A program made the translations under genes and the position numbers. Shown here in pieces: positions 16,600 to 26,285 of a stretch of DNA of 64,000 nt. The stretch is from CAVRXQ01 sp963725215. GTDB taxonomy: Bacteria > Actinomycetota > Acidimicrobiia > Acidimicrobiales > Bog-793. The notes beneath the pieces are model-generated. The model was not told where the DNA came from. It ran no database searches and saw only the letters and a list, made by a program, of their open reading frames with translations. The stretch is from NCBI GenBank assembly GCA_963725215.1, contig CAVRXQ010000002.1, positions 124,001 through 188,000 on the forward strand, written 5' to 3'. Position 1 is the stretch's first letter, and every line of letters begins with the position of its first letter.

Positions 16600-17679
16600 A
16601 TGGACCGAGACGCGATGGACGCCAATGGACACAAGGCGAACGCCGATCGGGCAGCCCGAACCTATGAGGCCCTGCTCGACAATCTGTACGATCGGCGGAC
16701 CCGTCTCTTCCGACGGTCCCTCAGTCGCTTGGAAAGCTGGCCCGAAGGACTCTGGCCCTTCGCGAATGCGTGGACGGCCACATGCGCGTTCGTCGACCTC
16801 GATCCCTCGGGACGTGACGATCTCGACGACCGGTTGTCGGGACTTCTTGCCTATCACCGGAGCCATGCTGCGGTGCTCGAGAGCTCGGGGCCCCTCAGTT
16901 TCGAGTCGCACGTCACCCCGCCAATCGGCTCTGGCGGTGACGTCTACTACGACGACAACGAGTGGGTCGCGCTCGCGATGCTCCACCAGCAGCGAATCAC
17001 CGGCGATTCCCACCTGGTCACACTCGCCGAACGGGTCTTCGCGTTCATCACCACCGGCTGGTGGCAAGACGAGCGGCTCGCCCTTCCGGGCGGGGTTCGC
17101 TGGGCAGTCCCGGAGTCGAAGATGACGCGCAACGCCTGCTCGACTGCCCCCGCCATAGAGATCGCGTCACTGCTCTATGAAAAGACACGCGACCCCGCAT
17201 ATCTCGATTGGGCACGGCGAGCTTACGGTTGGATGGTCGAGACGCTGAGGGGCAACGACGATCTATTCGCCGATCGGATCGATCCGAACGGGACGGTGCA
17301 CCCCGAGAGATGGAGTTACAACCAAGGCTCGATGATCGGTGCGGGCGTCGTCCTGCACCGTGTGACCGGCGAGCAGAGCTATCTCGACGACGCCCAGCGC
17401 ACAGCAAAAGCGTCGCTTTCATGGCTCGGCAAACCGGGCGTCATCGACGCCCAGGGACCACCTCTGTTCGCCATCTACCTGCGCAACCTTCTCTTGCTTC
17501 CCGGTATCGGGCCTGAAAGCGGCGAGCTCGCCGTCGCCCGCTCGTACGCCGACCGGTGGTGGGAGGGCCCCGGGCACCGGCGCGACAGCCTTTTCGAGCG
17601 CGAGAACGCGTTCGTCAACCCGACCGCCGGAATGGTGACGGTGTATGCGGTGCTCGCCGGCGGCTCGCCCCACCCCTAG
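16600..17679 (+). CDS. Glycoside hydrolase family 76-like protein
   Basis: The 359-residue protein has the alpha/alpha-barrel character of GH76 alpha-1,6-mannanases. It carries the adjacent Asp pair DVYYDDNEWVALAML near residues 110-124, then NACSTAPAIEIASLLYEKT, and WSYNQGSMIGAGVVL. In GH76 the two neighbouring aspartates are catalytic. No signal peptide is visible, so it may be cytoplasmic or exported another way. It follows the SGNH hydrolase in the same direction after 180 bases, suggesting joint work on a mannose-containing glycan, which is inference. ATG at 16600 is used; the ATG at 16615 is possible. Confidence 0.75.
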   Translation: MDRDAMDANGHKANADRAARTYEALLDNLYDRRTRLFRRSLSRLESWPEGLWPFANAWTATCAFVDLDPSGRDDLDDRLSGLLAYHRSHAAVLESSGPLSFESHVTPPIGSGGDVYYDDNEWVALAMLHQQRITGDSHLVTLAERVFAFITTGWWQDERLALPGGVRWAVPESKMTRNACSTAPAIEIASLLYEKTRDPAYLDWARRAYGWMVETLRGNDDLFADRIDPNGTVHPERWSYNQGSMIGAGVVLHRVTGEQSYLDDAQRTAKASLSWLGKPGVIDAQGPPLFAIYLRNLLLLPGIGPESGELAVARSYADRWWEGPGHRRDSLFERENAFVNPTAGMVTVYAVLAGGSPHP

Positions 17680-18234
17680 GGCGCCTTCGACTCACGAGGA
17701 AGCTGGCCCGATGACGACGCGGAAGGCGGGATCCGAGGTCTCGCCGAGCACCAGAAAACCAAGCACTCGTGGTCGCAGGACACGATGGCCTCGGTGCGGA
17801 CTACCGAAGGGAAAGCGCTCAGGCTCCCCTTTTTCGTGCACTAAATAAGTTGCGCTCTTGACGGCGCGCGCCTCGTTTTCGACCTTCGCCTTAATGGTTT
17901 GACCTCTGCCGCTCGTTGATCTTCGAGCGTCGTCGGGTCCGTCGCCGCGGCGAATTACCCCCACTACCAGGAAGGACGCATCAGAAGCTGCAGAGTCGCC
18001 GAGAACCGCAGCTCGCGGACCCGATGCGTCGGTAGCGGCGTTCAATCCCTGCTTCATGCAACATCAAATCCGACCGTGTGGATAGGAGATAAGAACCGGT
18101 CGCCGGCGGAATCGCGCACGTAAAGTCAACCGGTCGACTGGAGTTTGACCCGGGAGTTGGCAGGCAGGGCGCGACTGCCGTTCGCGATGTACCGATCACG
18201 GGCGGGTGCACTGGTGCGGATCACGAGCGGCACG
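17680..18234. other. Intergenic stretch with no supported gene
   Basis: About 550 bases precede the PAS-GGDEF-EAL gene. A 121-codon open frame on the minus strand (17692-18057) has no ribosome binding site, no motif and atypical composition, so I do not call it. No c-di-GMP riboswitch, tRNA or clear hairpin terminator was recognised. Confidence 0.45.
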
Positions 18235-20745
18235 ATGACCAATCCTCCGCCCTTCGGGCCGGAGGAGTTCGCCTACTCCCCGATCGCGGCCGCGACGATC
18301 GACTGTGACGTCTCCGGAACCGTCCTCAAGATCAACGAGGGCGCCCGTCGGCTTCTCGGCATCACCGCAAAACGCGTCGCCGGGTCAAAGCTCGTCGACG
18401 TCGCTCCGTGGGGCCTTGCGGAACAAATCCCGGCGATATTGGACGAGATCTCGGCGGGTCTCGCAGTGGTCGGCGTCTCGCTCGAGATCGCTCGAGAAGA
18501 CAACTCACTCATTCACGTGAGGGCCGTCGCGACTCCCGTCTTTCACCGCGGTGGCGTCAGCGGCTTCTGGCTTTCCTTCAAACCGCTCGGAGATGGCCTC
18601 GAGGCCGCGGCCCTGCCGGCGCCGAGCGAGGCGGTCGTCGACCGGCCGCCAACGGCGTCGGGCCCCGGCTACTGGTATTGCGATTTCACCGACAACCCGA
18701 CGTTCTACGTTGACGCCCGAGCGCAACGCATACTCGCTCTCGAACAGCCGGGACGTGTGGTCGTCGAAGAGATAAACCAACGACTGAGCCCGACCGATCA
18801 ACATCGACTGTTCGACGCGCTGCGCCGCGCTGTGACGAGCGACAACTCCTTTGCGCTCGACGGCGCGATCCAACTTCCGGATGGAGCGCGGCGATGGGTG
18901 CACTTCGCAGGCGTGTGCGTGCGATCTTTCGAAAGCGGAGCGATCCGCATCCAAGGCGTCGTCGAAGACGTCAGTGAGGATCGGCTCGGACAGGAGGGGC
19001 TGCGTCGCTCGGCGCGCCTCGCGATCGAACTTTTCGAAAACAGCCCGGTCGCGGCAGACACAGCAAACTCTGACGGGCGGATCACGCTCGTCAACGACTC
19101 ATTTCTCGCTCTTCTTGGATACTCGCGATCAGAGTTTCTCGGGAAAACGTTCCAAGAGATCACCCACCCTGCCGACCGCGACCTCAACAATGTCTTGTTC
19201 CGAGAGCTCCTCTCGGGGACGAGGGACCACTTCGAGATGGCGAAGCGCTACCGCCGGGCGGATGGGACGTACGTCGCGGGTCGGCTGTGGGTGACACCGA
19301 TCCGGGACGAGTCCGGGATGATCGTCACCACCCTCGGCCAGTTCTTCGACGAGACCGCGCTGCACACCGCGCAACGAGAGATCGAATACCTCAACCTCTA
19401 CGACCCGATGACCGCGCTGCCGAAGTGGCAGCTCGTTTCGGATCGCATGCAGCACGAGCTGAAGTGGGCGAACGTAGGCAAGTATCAGCTCGGTACCGCG
19501 ATCTTGGACCTCGACCGGTTCGTCACGATCAACGCCACCTATGGAACCGAGAACTCGGACCTCGTCCTCGCAGAGCTCGCTCGCCGTCTCGTCGCGAAGA
19601 TGCGCACGACCGACGTCATCGGCCGCTTGGACGGCGACACGTTTATCGTCGTCCGCCCCCAGATCGACGACCCCACCGAGGTGACGAATCTCGCCGAGGA
19701 AATCGGCGACTTGTTCAAGGAGCCCTTCTCGATCGGCGAAGATCGGGTGCTGCTGTCGGCGAGCGTCGGCGCCGCGCTGAGCACCGAGTCGTCGACGCCG
19801 GAAACCCTGACGAGCGACGCGCGCCTTGCCCTCGAGCGGGCGAAGTCAGCGGGCGGCGGGCGCTGGGTGTCGTTCGACGACTCGCTGCGCGTGAAGGCGC
19901 AGATGCGCGCCTCTGCCACCACGCAGATCCAGAACGCACTCGAGCGCGACGAGCTCATCGTCTTCTACCAGCCAGTCGCAGACTTGGATTCGGGATCCTT
20001 CGTCGGCGTCGAGGCGCTGATTCGCTGGATGGATCCGGAGCGCGGACTCACGCTTCCTGAGAATTTCATCGCGGCAGCCGAGGAGTCCGGACTTATCGTT
20101 CCGATCGGCGAATTCGTCCTCACCCAAGCGTGCAAGGACGTCGTTTCCTGGGCGAGTGACCTCGGGATTCCAGATTTGCGGTGCGCGGTGAACGTTTCCG
20201 CTGTTCAGCTGCAGAACGAAAACTTCGTCGCGTCAGTCGCCGGGATCTTGGAACGCACCGGCTGCAGCCCGCACCAGATCACGATTGAGATCACCGAATC
20301 TTCGGTTATGGACGAGAGCGGCATCGGTCGCGCTCGCGTCGACGCGCTACACGCGCTCGGAGTTCGCGTCTCGATCGACGATTTCGGCACCGGATACTCC
20401 TCACTCGGAAGGATCCGCCACTTCGCCCTCGACGAGTTGAAGATCGACCGCGCATTCACGTCTGCGCTCGAGACCAGCGAAGCGGACCGCAACTTGGTCT
20501 CGGCGATCATCGAGATGGGTCGAGCGTTGCGGGTCGACGTCGTTGCGGAGGGTGTGGAGACGATCGAGGAGCTCAACTGGCTCCGCCGGCACCGCTGCCG
20601 TCTCGCCCAGGGCTATTTGTTCGCGCGCCCGGTTCCCGAAGCCGAGTGCCGCAGTCGACTCCAAGGCGGGTGGTGGCCGATCGCCGGCGACAATTCCCCG
20701 ACTCTTTCCCAGCAATTCGCCGAGGAGGTCTCCGGTCTCAGCTGA
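18235..20745 (+). CDS. PAS-PAS-PAS-GGDEF-EAL protein with degenerate GGDEF
   Basis: Counting from the ATG at 18235 (836 residues), three PAS domains occupy roughly 10-110, 135-250 and 270-385; the third has NSPVAADTANSDGRITLVND. A GGDEF domain spans 390-545 and an EAL domain 555-805. The cyclase signature is GRLDGDTF at 463-470 instead of RxGGDEF, so diguanylate cyclase activity is doubtful. The phosphodiesterase motifs are intact: GVEALIRW with E593-A-L, and DDFGTGYSSLGRI. The protein probably hydrolyses c-di-GMP in response to a signal sensed by the PAS domains, with the GGDEF domain perhaps binding GTP as a regulator. No membrane segment is seen. Earlier in-frame starts at 18145 and 18187 are possible. 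Confidence 0.88.
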   Translation: MTNPPPFGPEEFAYSPIAAATIDCDVSGTVLKINEGARRLLGITAKRVAGSKLVDVAPWGLAEQIPAILDEISAGLAVVGVSLEIAREDNSLIHVRAVATPVFHRGGVSGFWLSFKPLGDGLEAAALPAPSEAVVDRPPTASGPGYWYCDFTDNPTFYVDARAQRILALEQPGRVVVEEINQRLSPTDQHRLFDALRRAVTSDNSFALDGAIQLPDGARRWVHFAGVCVRSFESGAIRIQGVVEDVSEDRLGQEGLRRSARLAIELFENSPVAADTANSDGRITLVNDSFLALLGYSRSEFLGKTFQEITHPADRDLNNVLFRELLSGTRDHFEMAKRYRRADGTYVAGRLWVTPIRDESGMIVTTLGQFFDETALHTAQREIEYLNLYDPMTALPKWQLVSDRMQHELKWANVGKYQLGTAILDLDRFVTINATYGTENSDLVLAELARRLVAKMRTTDVIGRLDGDTFIVVRPQIDDPTEVTNLAEEIGDLFKEPFSIGEDRVLLSASVGAALSTESSTPETLTSDARLALERAKSAGGGRWVSFDDSLRVKAQMRASATTQIQNALERDELIVFYQPVADLDSGSFVGVEALIRWMDPERGLTLPENFIAAAEESGLIVPIGEFVLTQACKDVVSWASDLGIPDLRCAVNVSAVQLQNENFVASVAGILERTGCSPHQITIEITESSVMDESGIGRARVDALHALGVRVSIDDFGTGYSSLGRIRHFALDELKIDRAFTSALETSEADRNLVSAIIEMGRALRVDVVAEGVETIEELNWLRRHRCRLAQGYLFARPVPEAECRSRLQGGWWPIAGDNSPTLSQQFAEEVSGLS

Positions 20746-20764
20746 GGCGTCGATTTGTCGACGC

Positions 20765-20947
20765 TTAGCCGTGCCAGCCGTGACCGGTGAGCCAGAAAAT
20801 GAACCAGATCAGCCGGTAGACGAGGTAACCGGCGGTCCCGACGAGCAGCAGCTTGAAATGCCACGGCGCCTTCGGTGGCGCGTCGTCGCGTTCGACCTCG
20901 GCCGAGCCATCGGTGGTGTCGCGAGCCACCATCTCGTGCCTGTTCAC
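20765..20947 (-). CDS. Small single-pass membrane protein coupled to der
   Basis: The 60-residue ORF begins with a GTG overlapping the der stop codon (GTGA), a common sign of coupling. After an acidic N-terminal tail it has one hydrophobic helix, HFKLLLVGTAGYLVYRLIWF, and ends HGWHG. It is likely a short inner-membrane protein of unknown function cotranscribed with der and the upstream radical SAM gene. It is short, but the overlap and the membrane helix favour a real gene. Confidence 0.6.
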   Translation of the reverse strand: MNRHEMVARDTTDGSAEVERDDAPPKAPWHFKLLLVGTAGYLVYRLIWFIFWLTGHGWHG

Positions 20948-22326
20948 CGCGACCGTACCCGCACCCGCAACTTGACCGCGGTCGGCCCGAGCGCGAAGCG
21001 CTCTCTGATCGAACGTTCCACGTAGCGGAGGTAACCGGGACTAAGGCGCCGGTTCGCGAACAACGTGATCGTCGGTGGATCGATCGCGCCCTGCACCGCG
21101 TAGGAGATCCGCGCCCCAGGAGCGGCGTGGCGTTGCTGGAGCTCCTTCACGGCCGCGTTCAATTGCGAGGTCGGGATACGACGGTGGTATGCATCGATCG
21201 CCTCGCGAAGCGACGGCAGGATTCGATGGACTCCCTGACCCGTCTTCGCCGAGAGCCGAAGCACCGGTGCCCAGGAAAGGAAACCCAACTTGTCGCGCAC
21301 GTCGCGTGCGGTGTCCTCTCGCTGTTCGGTTGAGAGCAGGTCCCACTTGTTCAACACGACGACGATCGGGCTTCCTGCCGCGTCGACTCGCTCCGCGATC
21401 CGCTGGTCTTGATGGCTCACGCCTTCTCTGGCGTCGAGCACCAGCAGCGCGACGTCGCTCGAATCGATTGCGGCGAGCGAGCGGACGAGCGAGTAGTACT
21501 CGGTGTTCTCTTCGATGCGCGACTTTCTCCGAAGGCCTGCCGTATCGACAAAACGAATCAAGCCCTCGGTCGTCTCGACGAGGGTGTCGACCGCGTCGCG
21601 CGTCGTTCCCGGAACGTCGTGCACGACTGAGCGCTCGCTCCCGACCAGCCGGTTGAAGAGCGTCGACTTTCCGACGTTCGGCCGACCGACGATCGCGATC
21701 GAAGCGACGATGTCCTGAGCGCCGACGTCGAGGGCTTCATCCGATGGAGCGATGTCTTCCTCGATCCTCGGAACGATCTCGTCGAGACGCCCGACGACGA
21801 AATCGAGCAAGTCGCCGACACCGCGGCCGTGCAACGCGGAGACGGCGACGGGGTCTCCGAGGCCGAGACCGACGAAGGGCCAGATCTCGTTCTCGTGCGT
21901 CGACGCATCGACTTTGTTCGCGACGACAATCGACGAAGTGTTGCCGCGACGAAGCACGTCCGCGACCTCGGCGTCCTCCGTCGTGATCCCTGTCGACGCG
22001 TCGACCAGCAGAAGCACGAGGTCCGCGCGTCCGATCGCGTCGACGGCGACGGCCCTCACCTCCGCGTCGAGACCTTCCTCCGTCGATCCAATCCCGCCGG
22101 TGTCGACGACGAGGAAGTCGCGACCGTTCCAGGACGTCTCGAGCTCGACTCGATCCCGCGTCACGCCGGGTCGTTCGGCAACGATCGCGCGCCTCGAGCC
22201 GACGAGACGGTTGACGAGCGTCGATTTGCCGACGTTCGGCCGCCCGACGATGACGACCACCGCTTTTTCCGGCGCGACGCGGATCACCGCCTTCTCCGTG
22301 ACGTTCGCGCCCGAGGTGGCGGTCAT
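20944..22326 (-). CDS. der: Ribosome-assembly GTPase Der (EngA)
   Basis: The 460-residue protein carries two GTPase domains, each with GRPNVGKSTL, DTGG or DTAG, and NKVD or NKWD, followed by a C-terminal KH-like domain (about 350-440). Der binds the 50S subunit and is needed for its maturation. The tandem GTPase plus KH layout and the length are diagnostic. The start overlaps the stop of the upstream DUF512 gene (ATGA), and the stop overlaps a small membrane protein gene, forming a three-gene operon. Confidence 0.96.
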   Translation of the reverse strand: MTATSGANVTEKAVIRVAPEKAVVVIVGRPNVGKSTLVNRLVGSRRAIVAERPGVTRDRVELETSWNGRDFLVVDTGGIGSTEEGLDAEVRAVAVDAIGRADLVLLLVDASTGITTEDAEVADVLRRGNTSSIVVANKVDASTHENEIWPFVGLGLGDPVAVSALHGRGVGDLLDFVVGRLDEIVPRIEEDIAPSDEALDVGAQDIVASIAIVGRPNVGKSTLFNRLVGSERSVVHDVPGTTRDAVDTLVETTEGLIRFVDTAGLRRKSRIEENTEYYSLVRSLAAIDSSDVALLVLDAREGVSHQDQRIAERVDAAGSPIVVVLNKWDLLSTEQREDTARDVRDKLGFLSWAPVLRLSAKTGQGVHRILPSLREAIDAYHRRIPTSQLNAAVKELQQRHAAPGARISYAVQGAIDPPTITLFANRRLSPGYLRYVERSIRERFALGPTAVKLRVRVRSR

Positions 22327-23729
22327 CGCCCTGCGACGGCCACAGGCATACGCGGCATCGAAAGCTGATCTAGCCGTCGTCGCAACGTCGCGCCGTCGGA
22401 GGGGACGATCTCGACCGGCCGGCAGAGCGCCTCGGGAGATCCCCCGTCCAAGAACTTTCCGCCGGACAAACAGACATCGGGAAGCAGCACGTGAGAGTGG
22501 CCCGGCAAATCGCGAAGGCGCTCCTCGACGTCGGCGAAGGTCATCAATCCGGTGACGCCGATATTGCCGCCGAAAAAGGCGTTGTCGACCGCTGCGGTCT
22601 CGACGTGCGCGTACCCAAAGTCGTCGAGCAGCGGCCGAAGCACTTGTTCGCCCAGCCGACCCGTGACGACAGCGACAGAGGCCTCTTTACTTGTTGTCGC
22701 GCTACGAGGTCGTTGTGTCGTCCCCTCCGTTCTCGGGGCGCGGTACCCCGATGCCGGCGCGCCATCGACCGAGGCGAAGAAACCACCGAGGTGAGCCTTC
22801 GGGGATGTCACGCGGGCTGCGAAGTCGCGTCGGAACGCTGCCGCCATCCCGATCCCGTTCTCGAGCTGCGGGAAACCTTCGTACTCGTCGATCCCCGGAA
22901 ATCGACGATGCGCGAGGAGGAAGTACTCGTCGGCAACAAAGCACACCCGCCGCCCGAGGATTCGCGAGAACCTCCGCTGCCACTTCTCGACGAGATCGAC
23001 GACGCCCGCCGCCTCGGCTTCGGTGTGAGGACGCATCTCTTGTTCGTGACTGAAGCGGCTCACCCCGAGCGGCACGACGCCAAGCGACGAGAGCTCGGAA
23101 AAGCGCTCCAAGACCCCGGCCATCGTGTCGTCGAGGACGGCTCCGTCGTTCACCCCGGGACAGACGACGATCTGGCCGTGGACCTCGATCCCTGCTTCGA
23201 GCAGTGCCGCCAGCCAGCGCAGGCTCATCGCCCCGCGACGGTTCCGCAAAAGGCGCGCCCGCACCTCGGGGTCCGTTGCGTGAATCGAGACGTACAGCGG
23301 AGAGAGCCGCTCGGTGACGACGCGCTCGAAGTCAAGCTCGGTAAAGCGCGTCAAGGTCGTGAAGTTCCCGTAGAGGAACGAGAGCCGGTAGTCGTCGTCC
23401 TTCACGTACAGGCTCTTCCGCATCCCTTTCGGCAGCTGGTAGATGAAGCAGAACGCGCAATGGTTGTCGCAGGTGCGCACGCGATCGAAGATCGCCGAGG
23501 AGACCTCGATCCCGAGCGGCGCCCCGGCGGGCTTTTCGCAGACCACCTCGAACTCGAGCCCACCGCGCCGCAAGGCCAGCTCGGGGTCGGCGTCGTTCGT
23601 CGCCATCCAAAAGCCGATGACGTCTTTTTGCGCCTCGCCGTTCACCGCCGCAACCTCGTCGCCGAGATGCACCCCGGCACGCTCCGCCGGCGATCCCGCT
23701 GCGACGGCGACGACCTGGGGATTTCGCAC
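22323..23729 (-). CDS. PDZ-radical SAM-DUF512 protein
   Basis: The 468-residue protein starts with a PDZ-like segment (SPAERAGVHLGDEVAAVNG), followed by a radical SAM region with the cluster motif CDNHCAFCF near residue 90 and a C-terminal DUF512 domain containing TGRLGEQVLRPLLDDFG and NAFFGGNIGVTGL. The three cysteines would bind a 4Fe-4S cluster. The family is widespread in Actinobacteria, Firmicutes and cyanobacteria and often neighbours der, as here. Its reaction is not firmly established. The gene is divergent from ispH, with 40 bases between the two starts. Confidence 0.88.
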   Translation of the reverse strand: MRNPQVVAVAAGSPAERAGVHLGDEVAAVNGEAQKDVIGFWMATNDADPELALRRGGLEFEVVCEKPAGAPLGIEVSSAIFDRVRTCDNHCAFCFIYQLPKGMRKSLYVKDDDYRLSFLYGNFTTLTRFTELDFERVVTERLSPLYVSIHATDPEVRARLLRNRRGAMSLRWLAALLEAGIEVHGQIVVCPGVNDGAVLDDTMAGVLERFSELSSLGVVPLGVSRFSHEQEMRPHTEAEAAGVVDLVEKWQRRFSRILGRRVCFVADEYFLLAHRRFPGIDEYEGFPQLENGIGMAAAFRRDFAARVTSPKAHLGGFFASVDGAPASGYRAPRTEGTTQRPRSATTSKEASVAVVTGRLGEQVLRPLLDDFGYAHVETAAVDNAFFGGNIGVTGLMTFADVEERLRDLPGHSHVLLPDVCLSGGKFLDGGSPEALCRPVEIVPSDGATLRRRLDQLSMPRMPVAVAGR

Positions 23730-23769
23730 CGGCCCAGGCTACCGAGCACCCACCGGTAGCCTTGAGGCC

Positions 23770-24813
23770 GTGCCCGCAGACAAAGTGCTGCTCGCCGCGC
23801 CGCGGGGTTTTTGCGCCGGCGTCGAGATGGCGATCAAGGCGCTCGCCTGGATGGTGCGGGTCTTCGAGCCGCCGGTGTACTGCTACCACGAGATCGTGCA
23901 CAACCGGCTCGTCGTCGAGGAATTCACCCGCCAGGGCGTGATCTTCGTCGACGACGTCTCCGAAGTCCCCGCCGGCTCCCCGGTGATGCTCTCCGCGCAC
24001 GGCTCGGCGCCCGAGGTCGAAGAGGCCGCCGCTGAGCAGGGACGGATCGCGGTGAATGCGGTTTGCCCGCTCGTCACGAAGGTCCACCACGAATTGAAGG
24101 TGCGGGCAAACAAGGGTTACACCGTGATCTATGTCGGCCACGCCGGCCACGAGGAGGCGATCGGCACGATGGCCGTCGCGCCCCAAGCGGTCCGCCTCGT
24201 AGAGAGCGAGGACGACCTCGACGCTTTGCAGCCAGTCGAGACCCCCGTCGCGCTGTTGGCCCAGACGACACTCCCCCACGACGAGTGGTCCGGGATCGCC
24301 GAGAAAGCGAGGGTGCGCTTTCCCGAGCTTTGGATGCCGGGACGCTCCGACCTTTGCTACGCGACCACGAACCGCCAGGCAGCGCTCCGGCAGATCGCCC
24401 ACCTCTGCGACGCGGTCGTCGTCATCGGCTCTCAAAATTCCTCGAACACTGTCTCGCTGACCCACGTCGCAAAAGCTGCTGGATGCCCACGTGTGCTCCG
24501 GGTGAACTCGGCGGAAGAACTTCCCGGCGACCTCGACGGCACCGTCGGTGTGACGGCAGGGGCGTCCGCGCCCGAGTGGCTCGTCGAGGAGGTGCTCGCC
24601 CGCCTCGCTCCGACAAACGGGGTCGAAATTGTCCGCGCCGTCGATGAGGAGGAGTACTTCCCGCCGCCACCCGAGCTTCGCGATCTCTTGCGGGCGTTAT
24701 GGGTCGCGACCGCCGTCGCGCACGGGCGCCAGGCGATCGGTGGACCGCCGTCAGCAGAAGATCGCGACGTCCTCGCGGTCGACATGCTCTCCCCAGTCGG
24801 CGCGACCACGTAA
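23770..24813 (+). CDS. ispH: 4-hydroxy-3-methylbut-2-enyl diphosphate reductase IspH
   Basis: The 347-residue protein catalyses the last step of the MEP isoprenoid pathway, giving IPP and DMAPP. The three cluster cysteines are visible in PRGFCAGVEMA, NAVCPLVTKVH and SDLCYATTNRQ, and VGHAGHEEAIGT and IGSQNSSNTV are conserved substrate-site segments. The GTG at 23770 is chosen because VPADKVLLAAPRGFCAGV matches the family N-terminus. A longer open frame runs further upstream but overlaps the divergent gene. Confidence 0.96.
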   Translation: MPADKVLLAAPRGFCAGVEMAIKALAWMVRVFEPPVYCYHEIVHNRLVVEEFTRQGVIFVDDVSEVPAGSPVMLSAHGSAPEVEEAAAEQGRIAVNAVCPLVTKVHHELKVRANKGYTVIYVGHAGHEEAIGTMAVAPQAVRLVESEDDLDALQPVETPVALLAQTTLPHDEWSGIAEKARVRFPELWMPGRSDLCYATTNRQAALRQIAHLCDAVVVIGSQNSSNTVSLTHVAKAAGCPRVLRVNSAEELPGDLDGTVGVTAGASAPEWLVEEVLARLAPTNGVEIVRAVDEEEYFPPPPELRDLLRALWVATAVAHGRQAIGGPPSAEDRDVLAVDMLSPVGATT

Positions 24814-24823
24814 CTTCCGGGCG

Positions 24824-25630
24824 ATGAACGCGAGAGATGCGCGGCGGCGGCGCGCGACCGATGAGCTGATCGACTCCGTCGCACTGAACGAGTTCGAGTC
24901 GTACCACGGGGCACCGGAGTTCACGCCCGTCGTCATCGTCATCGCTGCGTATCACGAACGCGACAACATCGGCGGCGTTGTGGAGTCGATGCCGTCAGAG
25001 TTGTGCGGGCTCCCGGTCTCGGTGCTCGTCGTCGTCGACGGCGAGGAGGACGGGACGGCGGACACCGTCCGTAAGCTCTCCCAGTTCTGCGTCATCGCCC
25101 CCGTCAATCGCGGTCAGGGCGCGGCGCTGCGCCTCGGGTACCGACTCGCCCGCCTTGGTGGCGCGCGCTACCTCATCACCGCCGACGCCGACGGCCAATC
25201 CGATCCCGACGACCTGTCCGTCGTCTTGCAGCCGGTGGTCGACGGCGCCGCCGATTTTGTTTCCGGCTCGCGCACGCTCGGGCGGAGCGAGTCGAAAGAC
25301 GTGGTCCGCACGGCAGGGATCCGGTTCTTCTCGGTGCTCATCTCCGCGCTGACCGGCACGAAGGTGACGGACACCGCGAATCCGATCCGCGCGATGCGCG
25401 CCGATCTGCCGGAACGACTCACCTTGGACGAGCCTCAGTACCAGTCGTCAGAGCTCTTGATCGGCGCGATCTTCAACGGGGCGCACTATTCCGAGCAACC
25501 CGTGACGATGCGGGCGCGCACCTCCGGGTCCTCGAAGAAGGGCCACAACCTCGTCTACGGCTGGCGGTTCTCCCGCGTCGTCTTCCGCACCTGGTGGCGC
25601 GAGCGTCGCCGCGCCGGTGTCGGCGGCTAA
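24824..25630 (+). CDS. Family 2 glycosyltransferase (dolichol-phosphate mannosyltransferase-like)
   Basis: The 268-residue GT-A enzyme has VVIVIAAYHERDNIGGVV at the nucleotide-binding start, VVVDGEEDGTADTVRKL, and a DADGQSDPDDL metal-binding motif, as in polyprenyl-phosphate mannosyltransferases. It lacks C-terminal membrane helices, so it is a soluble or peripheral DPM1-like form. It starts 10 bases after the ispH stop, so the two are likely cotranscribed. The acceptor may be a polyprenyl phosphate, which would link it to isoprenoid supply, but this is inference. Confidence 0.82.
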   Translation: MNARDARRRRATDELIDSVALNEFESYHGAPEFTPVVIVIAAYHERDNIGGVVESMPSELCGLPVSVLVVVDGEEDGTADTVRKLSQFCVIAPVNRGQGAALRLGYRLARLGGARYLITADADGQSDPDDLSVVLQPVVDGAADFVSGSRTLGRSESKDVVRTAGIRFFSVLISALTGTKVTDTANPIRAMRADLPERLTLDEPQYQSSELLIGAIFNGAHYSEQPVTMRARTSGSSKKGHNLVYGWRFSRVVFRTWWRERRRAGVGG

Positions 25631-25638
25631 AGCCGCCG
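25621..25638 (+). terminator. Hairpin at the end of the glycosyltransferase gene
   Basis: CGGCGGC TAAA GCCGCCG forms a perfect 7-bp stem whose loop contains the stop codon, followed by an AT-rich CATTTATTCTTCT stretch. It lies between convergent genes and may act as a weak intrinsic terminator. Confidence 0.4.
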
Positions 25639-25683
25639 ATCGCAGCATTTATTCTTCTCGCTGAAAGCTAAGCGAGTAGGCCT

Positions 25684-26184
25684 TCAAGCGGCTCGCGGGT
25701 GCTGCAGTTCGTCGGCGACGTGGCGCGCCCAAGTACGGACGTTCGCTTCGTCACGAAAGTCTCCGGAGGTACTTTTCGCCATCGACGCTGCCATGTACCC
25801 GTGCGCGCCCTCATCGAGTCGTCCACCGAAGGTGGCGTGACGCGTCGTCGCGACACGCTTCATGAGCCGCTGCACGCTGCGAGTTGGTGGGATCTTGGAC
25901 GCCTGCGCTTTGCTGCCCAGCGGACCGCTCGAGAAGAAAAACGTCGGGCGCTCATAGAGCTGAAGCACGTGGCTCTTCACAAAGCGCCGCGCGTCCTTGT
26001 GCCAACGCCCCATGTAGAGCGCGCCACCGACCACGACCGCGTCGTACCCGGCGAGTCGGCGGCCGACCGCCGAAGCCGGACTGACGTCGACTTCGAAACC
26101 GCACTTACGCAGCTCGTCGCCGATCATCTCGGCGAGGCCCTGCGTCCCTCCGCGGGTGGAACCGTAAGTGACAAGGATTGCCAT
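25684..26184 (-). CDS. Flavodoxin-domain protein (HemG-like)
   Basis: The 166-residue protein has the FMN phosphate loop at the very start (MAILVTYGSTRGGTQGLAEMI) and a flavodoxin core with YDAVVVGGALYMGRWHKDARRF. This matches flavodoxin-like oxidoreductases related to menaquinone-dependent protoporphyrinogen oxidase. The ATG at 26184 follows AAAGGAGG at good distance. The C-terminal part (GDFRDEANVRTWARHVADEL) is also typical. The gene is monocistronic here. The physiological substrate is uncertain. Confidence 0.8.
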   Translation of the reverse strand: MAILVTYGSTRGGTQGLAEMIGDELRKCGFEVDVSPASAVGRRLAGYDAVVVGGALYMGRWHKDARRFVKSHVLQLYERPTFFFSSGPLGSKAQASKIPPTRSVQRLMKRVATTRHATFGGRLDEGAHGYMAASMAKSTSGDFRDEANVRTWARHVADELQHPRAA

Positions 26185-26285
26185 CGCTGCCTCCTTTCAC
26201 CTCGAGCCTGAGACAACAACGAAGCTGCGAAAAGAGGCGAAGGGCTCGGCAATCTGTCGGCCAAGCGCGGCTGTGGTCGGGCCAG

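Noticed and set aside
17692..18057. 121-codon open frame on the minus strand upstream of the PAS-GGDEF-EAL gene
   Set aside because: No ribosome binding site, no recognisable fold, and no neighbour to support it.
17880..18140. c-di-GMP riboswitch upstream of the PAS-GGDEF-EAL gene
   Set aside because: The conserved aptamer segments could not be found by eye.
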